Assembly (NCBI GenBank): GCA_031410595.1
Contig: JANNZM010000057.1
Coordinates: 1-64,000 of the forward strand
Direction of reading: 5' to 3'
Origin: JANMCE01 sp031410595
Lineage (GTDB): Bacteria; Actinomycetota; Acidimicrobiia; Acidimicrobiales; Ilumatobacteraceae
Length of the DNA stretch: 64,000 bases
Part shown: positions 15,977-25,362 of the stretch, piece by piece
Numbering within the stretch: position 1 is the first letter of the stretch
Layout of the letters: every line of letters begins with the position of its first letter
The notes under the pieces: generated by a model
The model's input: only the letters and a program-made list of their open reading frames with translations
Told to the model about the DNA's origin: nothing
Databases searched by the model: none
Program-made: the position numbers and the translations under genes

Positions 15977-18900
15977 ATGCAACGCTCACCCCGTGACCTG
16001 ATTCGTGGTGTGACCGCGCTCGCAACCACGTTGGGGTTGCTGTTCGTCGTCCCGTTCCTCCTCGCCCGCTTCGGCGGTTGGCCGCTGCCGCACGCAGTGC
16101 CCACGGTTGGTGGTGTGACCAAAGGACTCACGCAGGAACTTCAGGTCACTCACGTGATCAAGGCACTGTTGGTGGTCTGTTGGACGGCGTGGCTGGCGCT
16201 GGTGTGGTCGTTGGTTTCGGAACTGGCCGCGCTGCGGTCCGGTCGAACGCCTCGCCCTCGTCGCAGCCTTGCGCCATTTCAACTCTTTGCCGGTCGTCTT
16301 GTGGCGGGCATCACGCTGCTCGTCAGCATGTCGTCGACCGCTGCGACTATGGCTTCGGCTGCTCCGCTGCCGATTCGCTCCGAGCCGGTGGCGCACGTGC
16401 ACGCCGCACCCGCAACCACGGCACCGCGTCTCGAAACAACGCCGACCCCTCCTGCTGCCGTAGGCGCTGGCTCGGTCGTGGTGCAGCCTCGCGACAGCCT
16501 GCATCGACTGGCCGAAGTGCACCTCGGTGACGCCATGCGTTGGCGGGAGATTTGGGATCTCAATCGTGGCCACATCATGGTCGACGGCGCCACATTCACG
16601 CGACCCGAAATCATCCGGCCCGGTTGGGTGCTTCAGCTCCCAGCCGCACCCATCGCAGTGACTGCCACACTGACAAGTTCCGCGGCCACCCCGACGACCG
16701 TCACCGTTGCCCCCGGTGACGACCTGTCGGGGTTGGCCGCCACCCATCTTGGCGACGAGGCCCGGTGGCACGACATCTTCGACGCCAACAAGGGCCGCCA
16801 GTTCGGTGACGTGACCTTCGATCAACCCGACCTGATCATGCCCGGCTGGGAACTGAACCTCCCCGCCGCGCCCGGCACGACCGTGATCGCCCCGATCACC
16901 CAAGCGGCTGAACCCGCGGAACCCGCCCCGATCACGGTCGCTGTGGCTCCTGTTGTGCCGACTGTCCACGTTGAAGCGCCGACTCCTGACCCGGGCATTG
17001 GTTTAGGAATGGCGGTCGGAGCGGAGGTCGGAGTATCGGCAGCTCATACGCCCACGACCGAGGCTCCCGCATCTGTGCCCACTTCTTCCATCGCAACCGC
17101 CAAGGTCGACGCGCCCTCCCTAGACGACACCACCGACTGGACCATCGCGCGCACCGCTACCGGGCTGGCCGGCGCGACGTTGCTCACCACGGGCATCTCC
17201 CTCATGCTGGCCACGCGACGCCGCCGGCGCCTCCGTTCGATGGGAGTCAGCCACCGGCTGCCTTCACCGCACCCGGACTCTGCCGTCGTGGCCGAAGCTG
17301 TCCGGCTGGGTGCCGATGCGGCGACTGTCACTCGAATCGACATGGCCCTTCGAGCCCTTGCAGCAACTGTGGGTGCAGCCGGGAAGGCGAACGCGTCAGT
17401 CGTGTTCGATAGTGCAGCGGACATCGAGTGGCGTGCGGAGCTCCCGCAGCCGTTGGCCGTGCTGGTGCTCGCGTCGGGCGATATCGAGCTGATGCTCGAC
17501 CGCTCGTCTATGGCAGTGGCTGCGCCGTTTACCCCGACAGGTGACGGCACAATTCTTCGCCTCTCGGCAGCCGTGCCCACCGCTGACCTAGCCTCTGTTG
17601 GCGCAGCGATGCCGTCCCCGTGCCCCACGCTCGCCATGATCGGCACCACCGCCCGCGAGGAAGGTGACGCTGACCTCTACCTAAATCTTGAAGCCCTCGG
17701 CGGTCTGCGGGTAGCCGGTGATCACGACCAGAGTCATGACATTCTGCGGGCGCTCACGGCGTCCCTGGCGGTATCTCCACTCGGTGATCGCAGCCAGATT
17801 TTGGTTCACGGACTGGCGCTCGGATCATTTGCTGATGCAACGAACCTGGACGTCACAGTCGACCTGCCCTCGGCCGTGCAGCAGGCGCTGGCCATCACCA
17901 ACGGACGTCGCCAGGCCGAACCCGATACGGCCGGATTCGTGCTGCGCGCCACGCAGCCGGAGGAAGCGTGGGAGGTTGCCGTCGTCGTTTCAACCGGCGG
18001 CGACGATGCTCTCGCGGCCGCCGCCTCTGCGGCGGGTGTCGTTGTGGTTGCCGCCGCGCCGTTGGCGGGTGTCGCCGCCACGCTCACGGCAACGACCTCC
18101 GGGTGGCTGCTGACGCCCTTCAATATCGTTGTCACCCCGGTGGCGTTGACCGCCGTCACCCTCGCCGGGGTGGCCGCGCTGCTCGACGACGCCAGCGCGC
18201 CGCCCGAGGTGCTCCCGGCGCCCGTCGTCGAGACCATGCCTCACCCGTACGACGAGCGCGACTGGAACTTTCTGGTTCGAGTTCTCGGTCCGGTCGATGT
18301 GGTGTCCCGCAACCACGACGAGGTCGAGTTCGAACGAGCGAAGGCCCTTGAGCTCGTTGTTTGGCTCGCCCAGCATCGAACGAATCCGGCTCGCGTTGCA
18401 GCTCGGACCGCGCTCTGGCAGGTCAATGTTCAGGACGCCACTTTCGCCAACGTCGTGTCCGATGCTCGCCGCAGTCTGGCCCGCAGCCTTGCTCCCACCG
18501 ACGGTCATGACTGGATCGCGCGCAACATGGGCGACCGCATTCCGCTGCACGACTCGGTGCTCACCGACGTCGAGTTGGTTGAGGCTCGCCTGGCGTGGGC
18601 CCGCCGCTGCGATGGATCCGCGGCCATCGACGTGCTGCGGCCGGCCGTCGACATGCTGCGTGATCAGCCCTACGCCGGCACCGACTACATGTGGCCGGAC
18701 GAGGATGCCCTGCCGTCGGGCCTCACCCACCTGGCGACCTCAACGACCACCGAACTGGCAAAGCGTTGCCTCGAAGCCGGTGACATCGACGGCGTGTTCG
18801 CCGCGACCGCTACGGGCCTCCGCATTCTGCCCGGCCACGACGAACTGGTCTGCCTACGCATGCAGGCCCACCACCGGCTCGGGAACACCGCAGGCGTGCG

Positions 18901-19021
18901 CAGCGAGTACGCGGCCTACGAACGAGTCATCCTCAATGAGTGCGGTGGCGAAAGTGATCCGTCACCCCGCGTCAGCCGGATGCGAACGCAGCTGCTGTCC
19001 GTTGCCGCCGGGGTCAGCTGA
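15977..19021 (+). CDS. Large membrane protein with two LysM domains and a C-terminal BTAD domain
   Basis: A 1014-residue protein. It opens with hydrophobic segments (about 12-31, 60-80 and 105-128), then two LysM domains (about 165-215, 'VVQPRDSLHRLAEVHLGD'; about 241-290, 'VTVAPGDDLSGLAATHLGD') separated by Pro/Thr-rich linkers. A further membrane segment at about 391-410 is followed by 'RRRRRLRS'. The last 250 residues ('LVRVLGPVDVV' onward) carry a winged-helix plus BTAD region like AfsR/SARP proteins. LysM domains bind peptidoglycan; BTAD mediates oligomerisation and is usually cytoplasmic. The protein may couple cell-wall contact to a cytoplasmic partner such as the adjacent EccC-like ATPase. 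AGGAG precedes the ATG. Confidence 0.8.
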   Translation: MQRSPRDLIRGVTALATTLGLLFVVPFLLARFGGWPLPHAVPTVGGVTKGLTQELQVTHVIKALLVVCWTAWLALVWSLVSELAALRSGRTPRPRRSLAPFQLFAGRLVAGITLLVSMSSTAATMASAAPLPIRSEPVAHVHAAPATTAPRLETTPTPPAAVGAGSVVVQPRDSLHRLAEVHLGDAMRWREIWDLNRGHIMVDGATFTRPEIIRPGWVLQLPAAPIAVTATLTSSAATPTTVTVAPGDDLSGLAATHLGDEARWHDIFDANKGRQFGDVTFDQPDLIMPGWELNLPAAPGTTVIAPITQAAEPAEPAPITVAVAPVVPTVHVEAPTPDPGIGLGMAVGAEVGVSAAHTPTTEAPASVPTSSIATAKVDAPSLDDTTDWTIARTATGLAGATLLTTGISLMLATRRRRRLRSMGVSHRLPSPHPDSAVVAEAVRLGADAATVTRIDMALRALAATVGAAGKANASVVFDSAADIEWRAELPQPLAVLVLASGDIELMLDRSSMAVAAPFTPTGDGTILRLSAAVPTADLASVGAAMPSPCPTLAMIGTTAREEGDADLYLNLEALGGLRVAGDHDQSHDILRALTASLAVSPLGDRSQILVHGLALGSFADATNLDVTVDLPSAVQQALAITNGRRQAEPDTAGFVLRATQPEEAWEVAVVVSTGGDDALAAAASAAGVVVVAAAPLAGVAATLTATTSGWLLTPFNIVVTPVALTAVTLAGVAALLDDASAPPEVLPAPVVETMPHPYDERDWNFLVRVLGPVDVVSRNHDEVEFERAKALELVVWLAQHRTNPARVAARTALWQVNVQDATFANVVSDARRSLARSLAPTDGHDWIARNMGDRIPLHDSVLTDVELVEARLAWARRCDGSAAIDVLRPAVDMLRDQPYAGTDYMWPDEDALPSGLTHLATSTTTELAKRCLEAGDIDGVFAATATGLRILPGHDELVCLRMQAHHRLGNTAGVRSEYAAYERVILNECGGESDPSPRVSRMRTQLLSVAAGVS

Positions 19022-19024
19022 CCG

Positions 19025-22000
19025 GTGGAACGGCTCCTCTCGATGTCGTGGACCAATGAGGGTCCGCACCACGCCGACGTCCGAGTGGAACTCGCACCCG
19101 ACCATCGCATCGAGGATCTCACCAACGCTCTCGCTGCTTACGCCGGTCTGACCGATGCGGTTTTCCTGCGGTTGCGTCGCACCGGCGCGCTGCTCGAACC
19201 CGGCATGACCGTGCAGCACGCCGAACTTTTCACCGGAGACGACATCAGCCTCGTTGCCGCTGATGGCGGCCGGCTCGGGCGGGGCCGTGCGGTTGGCGAC
19301 GCACTGGTCAGCCTCGACCTTATGGGCGGCCCGGAAGCCGGACGTTTCGTGTTACTGAGCGCGGGCCTGTTCACGCTCGGTTCCAAACCGACCAACGGCA
19401 TCACCATCATGGATCCGGCACTGGCGGCCGAGCATGCCGTGCTGCGGGTTCAGGCTGACGGGCAGGTGGCAATCTCAGTGACCGGCGAACCGTCCCGAGT
19501 CGAAGTGTACGGGGCACCGATCGTATCGGTGGCGCCGTTGTCGTCGGCCGACGTTGTGAGGATCGGCGCAACGACATTCGCGGTACGGCCGATCGCGGCG
19601 GCGCTGGCGCCAGACCGCGATCTTCTCGGACAGGTTCCCTTCCACCGCACGCCGTATCGACCGGTGGTCATCTCGGCGCGCGACATAGGCGAACTCGGGC
19701 CGGTACCCAAGCAGAGTACGCAGCGGCGATTCACCATTGCGACACTCCTGCTGCCTTTAGGTTCGGGTGTAGCAATGGCGGCCATCAGCCACCGTCCTGA
19801 GTTCCTGCTGCTCACGGGTCTGGCGCCGATCGTGATGGTCTACAACTGGTTCGACGATCGGCGCCACGGTCGCCGGTCATTCACCAAGCAATCAGCCGAC
19901 TTTCGCGCCGCCACCGCCGCCTACGTGGCCAATGTCCATGATGCCATCGAGGCCGAAGAACGCGAACGTCGTCAAGCCGCCCCCGATCTCTCCGAGCTCC
20001 ACCGACGTGCCCACTACCGCACGCGATCCCTGTGGGAACGCGACCGCACCGCTGCTGATCTCCTGACCGTCCGCGTCGGTCTTGGCACGCTCCCTTCGCT
20101 GGTGACGGTGCTCGTCGATGAGCGCGGTGATACCACGCTTCACGATGAGGCCGTCGCCGCGCTCGACGGTTTCAACATCGTGCATGACGTACCGGTCACA
20201 CTGTCCCTCACCAATCTGGCCGCGGTAGCGCTGTGGGGGGAGCGCAACCCGGTTGAACGACTGGCCGCCTCCTTCCTCTTGCAGACGGTGTGTCTCCAGA
20301 GCCCCGATGATGTGGTGATCGCAGCGGCACTGGCACCCTCACGTGCCGACGTACTCGATTGGTTGAAATGGGCACCGCACAGCCGAGCATCGTCGTCGCC
20401 CCTCGCGGGCGCGCATGTCGTTCACAGTCGCGAGGCGGCCGAAGGACTGCTGGCCCGACTGATCGAGGTGTTGGTTCGTCGGCGTCAGTCTCCGATCGGT
20501 TCCAGCAAGGGGCCATGGTTGTTCATCGTGCTGGATGAGCGGCTTGACCTCGATGCTGCATTGGTGTCCCAACTGCTCGATCAACTCGAAGGGGGCGACG
20601 CCTCGGTGCTCTGGATCGGCGATCATGACCATAGAGTGCCGCGTCAGTGTGCGGCTGTTGTCGATGTGGTCGCAAGCGGGTCCAGCCGGGTCTGGTTCAC
20701 CGACCCCGCCCGGCCGGCTCTCGCCGTTGGTGTCGAGCTGGCGAATCCGCAGGGGGCACGACGAGCAGCCCTGGCGCTGGCCCCCGTTCGCGACGCCAGT
20801 GCAGCGTCCGCTACCGCGGCTCTCCCACGAGCGGTGTCGCTGATGGAAGCGCTTGGCACCGACACGATGAGCGCTGAGGTGGTGGCTGCGTTGTGGGCCG
20901 CATCTGACCCGGACGGATTGTGCGCACCCATTGGTCAGGGCGCCAACGGTCCGTTCACGATCGATCTCGTCCGGCAGGGTCCCCACACGCTGATAGCCGG
21001 AACGTCGGGTGCGGGTAAGAGCGAACTGCTGCAGACCATGGTCTGCTCCCTGGCCGCGAACTACTCGCCCGACCGAGTGACGTTTCTTTTCGTCGATTAC
21101 AAGGGTGGGGCCAGCAGCGCCGACTTTGCCGGGCTGCCCCACACCGTTGGCTCCGTCACCAACCTTGGTGTCGGCATGGCGCGTCGAGCGCTCACCAGCC
21201 TGCAGGCCGAACTGAACCGACGCATGACGGTCATGGAAGGTCGGGCGAAAGATCTGGCCGAGTTCACGCGGGCATGTCCGTGGGAAGCACCGCCTCGGCT
21301 CGTCATCATTGTCGATGAGTTCGCCACATTGGCCAAGGAGCTGCCTGACTTCGTGGCGGGCGTTGTCGACATCGCCCAGCGGGGCCGCAGCCTCGGTATT
21401 CATCTGGTGCTGGCCACGCAGCGGCCAGCCGGTGCAGTCAGCGAAAACATCCTCGCGAACACCAACCTGCGACTCGGGTTGCGGATGCTCGACCCGGCCG
21501 ACTCGGTAAGTGCGCTCGGTTCTCCCGATGCCGCCGATATCCCGGTGCCACTCGTCGGGCGGGCCTTGGCCAGAACCGGTCGCCGCGAGTTGACGGCCTT
21601 TCAAACCGCGTGGGGTGGCGCGCCAATGCGACCGGCAGCCGAGCAGCGGCGCGCTGTCGAAGTCCGTTCCTTTGACGGTTCGATCACCGTGCCTGTCGCC
21701 GGACCCAAAGACATGGCGAACGCACCCACACAACTTCATGCAGTAGTTGCAGCTGCAACCAAAGCCCATGTCGAATCGGGCCGACCGCTTCCACGGCGAC
21801 CCTGGATCGACCCGCTGCCGGACTGTGTGTTGGTGGCGGAACCGAGGCGACCGAGCGCTGATCCTGGTCGCGTCGTCACCATCGGGCTGGTCGACCGACC
21901 CGAACACCAGACCCAGGACGCGGCCACGGTTGACCTGGATGAGACCGGCGGCCTGATCGTGATCGGTATGGGTGGGGCGGGCAAGACGACGTTGCTTCGG

Positions 22001-23353
22001 TCGGCCGCGCTCGACATCGTGAGTCAGGGATCGCCTGACGAGGTGGTGGTGTTCGGCCTCGATGCAGCCGGCCGCGGCCTGTCGCCCCTGAAGGCTCTGC
22101 CGCACACCGCGCTGATTGCCTCGGCCGACGACCTCGAAGCTGTGACGCGATTGCTGAGCTATCTGCAAACGGAAATCGAACGACGACGAATGCTTCTGGC
22201 CAACGCTGAAGTCGATTCGCTGACGACCTTGCGCAAGGTGCGCCCAAGCGAATCTCCGCCCCGCATTGTGTTGCTCATCGACGGCTACGGCAGCTTCCAG
22301 GCGATGTGTGACTCGCCCGAACTGTTCGGGTGGGTACAGGTGCTGCAGCGTATTGTGACCGATGGTCGAGCCGTCGGCCTGCATGTGATCATGACGGTGG
22401 ATCGCCGCATGGCGATCCCGAGTGCGCTGGCGTCCGCAATGGCGGCTCGTGTCGTGTTGCGTATGGCCGATGCCGAGTCCCTGGTGGATTCTGGCGTGCT
22501 CAGCAGCGTGGCCAAGCAGGTCGACCTTTCGCTGCCCGGTCGTGCCGTGTTCGGTCGTGCCGACCTCATGCAGGTCGCAGTGGCGGGCGGCGAGGATCCC
22601 ACCCTCCAGACGGCCACCATCGACCAACGGGTCGATCAACTTCGCCAGGCGTATTCGTCGACGGCGTTCGCGCCAGCCTCGTTGCCAGTCTCTTGCGACG
22701 TTGGCGATAGGTCGGCACCGTGGCATGTCGCGCTCGGGCTGCAGGACCTCACCGGTTCGATGGTCGACCTCGACCTTTCATCGAGTGATCTCGTCATCTC
22801 GGGCCCGCCCGGTTCTGGTCGAACTACTGCGGCCGTGACTGTTGCCCGTGGTCTGGCCGCTTCAGGCGTACGCAACGTGGTGCTGGTATCGACTGACGCC
22901 GACAACGTTCAGGGCGTCAGCGTGTTGTGCAGCGATGAGCAACGCCAGCGCCTTATCGCTGATCTGCAGGCGTCTCTGTCCGGTCCCCAAACTCGTGAAC
23001 CGGCGATGGTGCTTGTGCTCGATGATGCCGACCGACTCGACGACCCTGAGTTGGCGACACTGCTCGATAAGATCGTGCGAGACGACCGGGTGCGTCTGAT
23101 CACCACGGTCGATAGTCGTGCCGTGGCCGGCGGCTATCAGCCTGGTTGGATCGGCGAGCTACGCCGAGTACGGCGCCAACTCCTGCTGCAACCAACAGGG
23201 CCGAGCGACGTCACTGCCGTCACGGGCGTGCGGGCCACGCTCCGGCCAGGTGTGGCCTTTCCGGCCGGGCGGGGAGTGCTGGTGACCGAGCGCGCGGCCA
23301 TCATCGTCCACGTTTCCAGTTCTCTGACCCGGCAACTCTCGAGGTCGGTGTAA
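19025..23353 (+). CDS. EccC/EssC-like FtsK-SpoIIIE ATPase with N-terminal FHA domain
   Basis: A 1442-residue membrane ATPase. The order is a ubiquitin-like N-terminus (about 1-75), an FHA-like domain (about 95-195), two membrane segments near 237-275, then three FtsK-type ATPase modules. Module 1 has intact Walker A 'GTSGAGKSE' (about 658) and Walker B 'LVIIVDEFATL'. Module 2 has 'GMGGAGKTT' (about 980) but 'IVLLIDGYGSF', lacking the Walker B Glu. Module 3 has 'GPPGSGRTT' (about 1258) with Arg in place of the lysine. This is the EccC/EssC pattern of type VII secretion, where module 1 is the motor. No EccB, EccD, EsaA or WXG100 gene is recognisable in the window. The start is GTG at 19025; an ATG at 19043 is possible. 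Confidence 0.88.
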   Translation: MERLLSMSWTNEGPHHADVRVELAPDHRIEDLTNALAAYAGLTDAVFLRLRRTGALLEPGMTVQHAELFTGDDISLVAADGGRLGRGRAVGDALVSLDLMGGPEAGRFVLLSAGLFTLGSKPTNGITIMDPALAAEHAVLRVQADGQVAISVTGEPSRVEVYGAPIVSVAPLSSADVVRIGATTFAVRPIAAALAPDRDLLGQVPFHRTPYRPVVISARDIGELGPVPKQSTQRRFTIATLLLPLGSGVAMAAISHRPEFLLLTGLAPIVMVYNWFDDRRHGRRSFTKQSADFRAATAAYVANVHDAIEAEERERRQAAPDLSELHRRAHYRTRSLWERDRTAADLLTVRVGLGTLPSLVTVLVDERGDTTLHDEAVAALDGFNIVHDVPVTLSLTNLAAVALWGERNPVERLAASFLLQTVCLQSPDDVVIAAALAPSRADVLDWLKWAPHSRASSSPLAGAHVVHSREAAEGLLARLIEVLVRRRQSPIGSSKGPWLFIVLDERLDLDAALVSQLLDQLEGGDASVLWIGDHDHRVPRQCAAVVDVVASGSSRVWFTDPARPALAVGVELANPQGARRAALALAPVRDASAASATAALPRAVSLMEALGTDTMSAEVVAALWAASDPDGLCAPIGQGANGPFTIDLVRQGPHTLIAGTSGAGKSELLQTMVCSLAANYSPDRVTFLFVDYKGGASSADFAGLPHTVGSVTNLGVGMARRALTSLQAELNRRMTVMEGRAKDLAEFTRACPWEAPPRLVIIVDEFATLAKELPDFVAGVVDIAQRGRSLGIHLVLATQRPAGAVSENILANTNLRLGLRMLDPADSVSALGSPDAADIPVPLVGRALARTGRRELTAFQTAWGGAPMRPAAEQRRAVEVRSFDGSITVPVAGPKDMANAPTQLHAVVAAATKAHVESGRPLPRRPWIDPLPDCVLVAEPRRPSADPGRVVTIGLVDRPEHQTQDAATVDLDETGGLIVIGMGGAGKTTLLRSAALDIVSQGSPDEVVVFGLDAAGRGLSPLKALPHTALIASADDLEAVTRLLSYLQTEIERRRMLLANAEVDSLTTLRKVRPSESPPRIVLLIDGYGSFQAMCDSPELFGWVQVLQRIVTDGRAVGLHVIMTVDRRMAIPSALASAMAARVVLRMADAESLVDSGVLSSVAKQVDLSLPGRAVFGRADLMQVAVAGGEDPTLQTATIDQRVDQLRQAYSSTAFAPASLPVSCDVGDRSAPWHVALGLQDLTGSMVDLDLSSSDLVISGPPGSGRTTAAVTVARGLAASGVRNVVLVSTDADNVQGVSVLCSDEQRQRLIADLQASLSGPQTREPAMVLVLDDADRLDDPELATLLDKIVRDDRVRLITTVDSRAVAGGYQPGWIGELRRVRRQLLLQPTGPSDVTAVTGVRATLRPGVAFPAGRGVLVTERAAIIVHVSSSLTRQLSRSV

Positions 23354-23377
23354 ACGGCCGTCAGGAGGTAGCCGAAC

Positions 23378-23572
23378 ATCGACCTTGCCTACACCCCCCA
23401 CGCTCGACTAGAAACCTCGGCGGTCGCCGACCTCAACCGTGGCTTGAACGATCTCGACCGGCTCATCTGGCACTCGATCGATGAGGCGAGGCGGCGGAGT
23501 GAACTGCGCGCGTCTGTTCGATCGTCGCTAACGCTTCGGCTACGCTTGCGAGGGTCAAGTGAGGAGGGCAAC
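23378..23572 (+). pseudogene. Possible remnant or non-canonical-start small gene after the EccC-like gene
   Basis: A perfect AGGAGG at 23363-23368 is followed after nine bases by ATC at 23378, not ATG, GTG or TTG. From there a frame runs without a stop, in phase, into the downstream methylase gene. The first part, 'LNRGLNDLDRLIWHSIDEAR', is helical and rich in Leu and Asp, as expected for the start of a WXG100-like substrate, but no WXG motif is present. It may be a gene using a rare ATC start, or the 5' stump of a type VII substrate gene cut by insertion of the methylase cassette. Confidence 0.3.
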
Positions 23573-25048
23573 ATGAAGGAACGACGAAAGACGATTACGT
23601 CCAACTTCGGTGTGAGCACCCGGGAAAGCCACGACTCAACGCCGTTCTACGATCGATTTCGCGCACCGGAGCTTTCGGACGACCAGGACGTTCCGAAACC
23701 GATACCGGTAGAAGAGCCGTTCATTCACGGCGATGCCCGACACATGGATCGCATCGCCGATGGATCGGTAGCGCTGGTGGTCACGTCACCGCCTTACTTT
23801 GCTGGCAAGCAGTACGAGGAGGAGCTGGAGCGAGAGGGCGTACCCGCTTCCTACCTCGAGTATCTGGAGATGCTGACCGATGTCTTCGCCGAGTCCGTGC
23901 GCAAGCTCGAGCCCGGGGGCCGCATTGCCGTGAATGTGGCCAACCTCGGCCGCAAGCCATATCGAAGCTTGTCGGCCGACGTGATCCGCATTCTCGAACA
24001 TGACCTCGGGCTACTTCTTCGAGGGGAACTCATCTGGCAAAAGGGAGAGGGCGCCAGCGGTTCATGTGCCTGGGGCTCATTCCGAAGCGCTGCCAATCCA
24101 GTGCTCCGCGATATCAGTGAGCGGGTAATCGTGGCTAGCAAGGGCCGATTCGATCGTGCTCGCTCGGTGAAGCAGCGCGCTGACGACGGCTTGCCACACG
24201 AGAGCACGCTCATGACCGAGGACTTCATGGCTATGACGTTGGACATCTGGTCGATTCCACCTGAGAGTGCGCGTCGGGTCGGTCATCCCGCCCCGTTCCC
24301 CGTTGAGTTGCCCGAGCAGCTCATCCGTCTGTACACGTTCAAGGACGATCTTGTGCTGGACCCTTTCATGGGAAGTGGGTCGGCACTGGTCGCTGCGGCC
24401 CGCCTCGGTCGGCGCTACGTCGGCTACGACCTCGACGACAGCTATGTCGAGATCGCGCGTCGCAGGGTCCAGGAAGCACTGACGCCGAGCGTGGCCGAGA
24501 TTCCAATCGGCCGGAGACGCACGGTGGAGGCGCCAGCGATAGACCTCGATGACGCCGACGATTTCCAGAGCCGAGCGACGAAAGAAGGAAAGGCAGCGCA
24601 GAAGCTCGCCGAGCAGCTCATCGAGGAGGCCGGTTTCACCATTGAAGAACGCAATCGACGTATACGCAAGACCGGAGTCACCGTGAACTTCGTCGCCAAC
24701 GACGTGGACGGGGAGACATGGTTCTTCGACGTGTCCGGCGCGTTCACGAGCCACCGAGGTGGCCTGCTTCGTACCGACACTGTGTGGAAATCGCTTGGAC
24801 GTGCCTATGCGCTGAAGGGTGCCCGCGGCGAGGTGCCGTTGGTCTTCCTGACCAGCCACCTTCCGAAGCGGCCCAGCGAGGGAGACACAGCGCTCCGCGC
24901 TGCCGGGCCAGGCGCGTTCTTCGATGCGATCGAGATGCTTTCGCAGGACAGCCTCGAACGGCTCGAGCGCTACGCGAAGGGTGGGTTCACGGACAACCCG
25001 CAACCGGGGTTCTGGACGGCTCAGGACCTAGCCCCGAGGACCTCGTAG
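23573..25048 (+). CDS. Site-specific DNA methyltransferase (N4/N6 amino-MTase) with extra C-terminal domain
   Basis: A 491-residue beta-class amino-methyltransferase: catalytic motif IV 'TSPPYF' (71-76) precedes AdoMet motif I 'DPFMGSGSAL' (about 263). The methylase ends near residue 315. A further 170 residues follow, with 'VDGETWFFDVSGAF' and 'TDTVWKSLGRAYAL', which look like a degenerate PD-(D/E)XK or related alpha/beta fold with a Ser where the catalytic lysine would be. GAGGAGG sits just before the ATG at 23573, which sets the start. It is the first gene of a three-gene cassette with one-base and three-base junctions. TSPPY is commoner in N4-cytosine enzymes; the target base is not settled. 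Confidence 0.85.
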   Translation: MKERRKTITSNFGVSTRESHDSTPFYDRFRAPELSDDQDVPKPIPVEEPFIHGDARHMDRIADGSVALVVTSPPYFAGKQYEEELEREGVPASYLEYLEMLTDVFAESVRKLEPGGRIAVNVANLGRKPYRSLSADVIRILEHDLGLLLRGELIWQKGEGASGSCAWGSFRSAANPVLRDISERVIVASKGRFDRARSVKQRADDGLPHESTLMTEDFMAMTLDIWSIPPESARRVGHPAPFPVELPEQLIRLYTFKDDLVLDPFMGSGSALVAAARLGRRYVGYDLDDSYVEIARRRVQEALTPSVAEIPIGRRRTVEAPAIDLDDADDFQSRATKEGKAAQKLAEQLIEEAGFTIEERNRRIRKTGVTVNFVANDVDGETWFFDVSGAFTSHRGGLLRTDTVWKSLGRAYALKGARGEVPLVFLTSHLPKRPSEGDTALRAAGPGAFFDAIEMLSQDSLERLERYAKGGFTDNPQPGFWTAQDLAPRTS

Positions 25049-25359
25049 TGGCTCGTTCCGTGGCGTGTGCGGTCGTTCGTGATGATCCACCGCAGGTCTT
25101 CATCGCTGAGGACCAAGAGACCCTGAACTGGGTCCTCGCCTTGCGCCTCGTAGCGCGGATACCTGGGCACGAGCTTCCCGACGGGCTTCGAGACCGACTT
25201 CGACAGGCCTTACGCGACGAGCTATGGGGTGACGCCGTGGAGATGTGGATGCAGAACCGCCCGGAGGTCGATGTGTATCCCTCGTTCGAGTTGTACACGG
25301 CGCGTGACGTCGAACTCGCCGCCCAAGAGTTGGAGTTCACTCCGCTCTTCGAGGACTGA
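25048..25359 (+). CDS. Small protein of methylase-nuclease cassette, unknown function
   Basis: A 103-residue acidic protein. Its GTG start overlaps the methylase stop by one base (TAGTG), and its stop is three bases before the next gene, so it belongs to the same operon. The N-terminal half, 'AEDQETLNWVLALRLVARIP', and the following helix, 'RDRLRQALRDELWGDAVEMW', suggest a mostly helical fold. I recognise no family. It could be a controller or inhibitor protein of the cassette, or a nuclease subunit. Neither a helix-turn-helix nor a metal site is evident. Confidence 0.6.
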   Translation: MARSVACAVVRDDPPQVFIAEDQETLNWVLALRLVARIPGHELPDGLRDRLRQALRDELWGDAVEMWMQNRPEVDVYPSFELYTARDVELAAQELEFTPLFED

Positions 25360-25362
25360 TCG

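Noticed and set aside
15986..16969. Minus-strand open frame opposite the LysM/BTAD gene
   Set aside because: Rich in Arg, Gly and His; the plus strand has two clear LysM domains in the same place.
20339..22726. Very long minus-strand open frame (795 codons) opposite the EccC-like gene
   Set aside because: The composition is dominated by Arg, His, Gln and Gly and there is no domain, while the plus strand encodes a clear FtsK-type ATPase with intact motifs.
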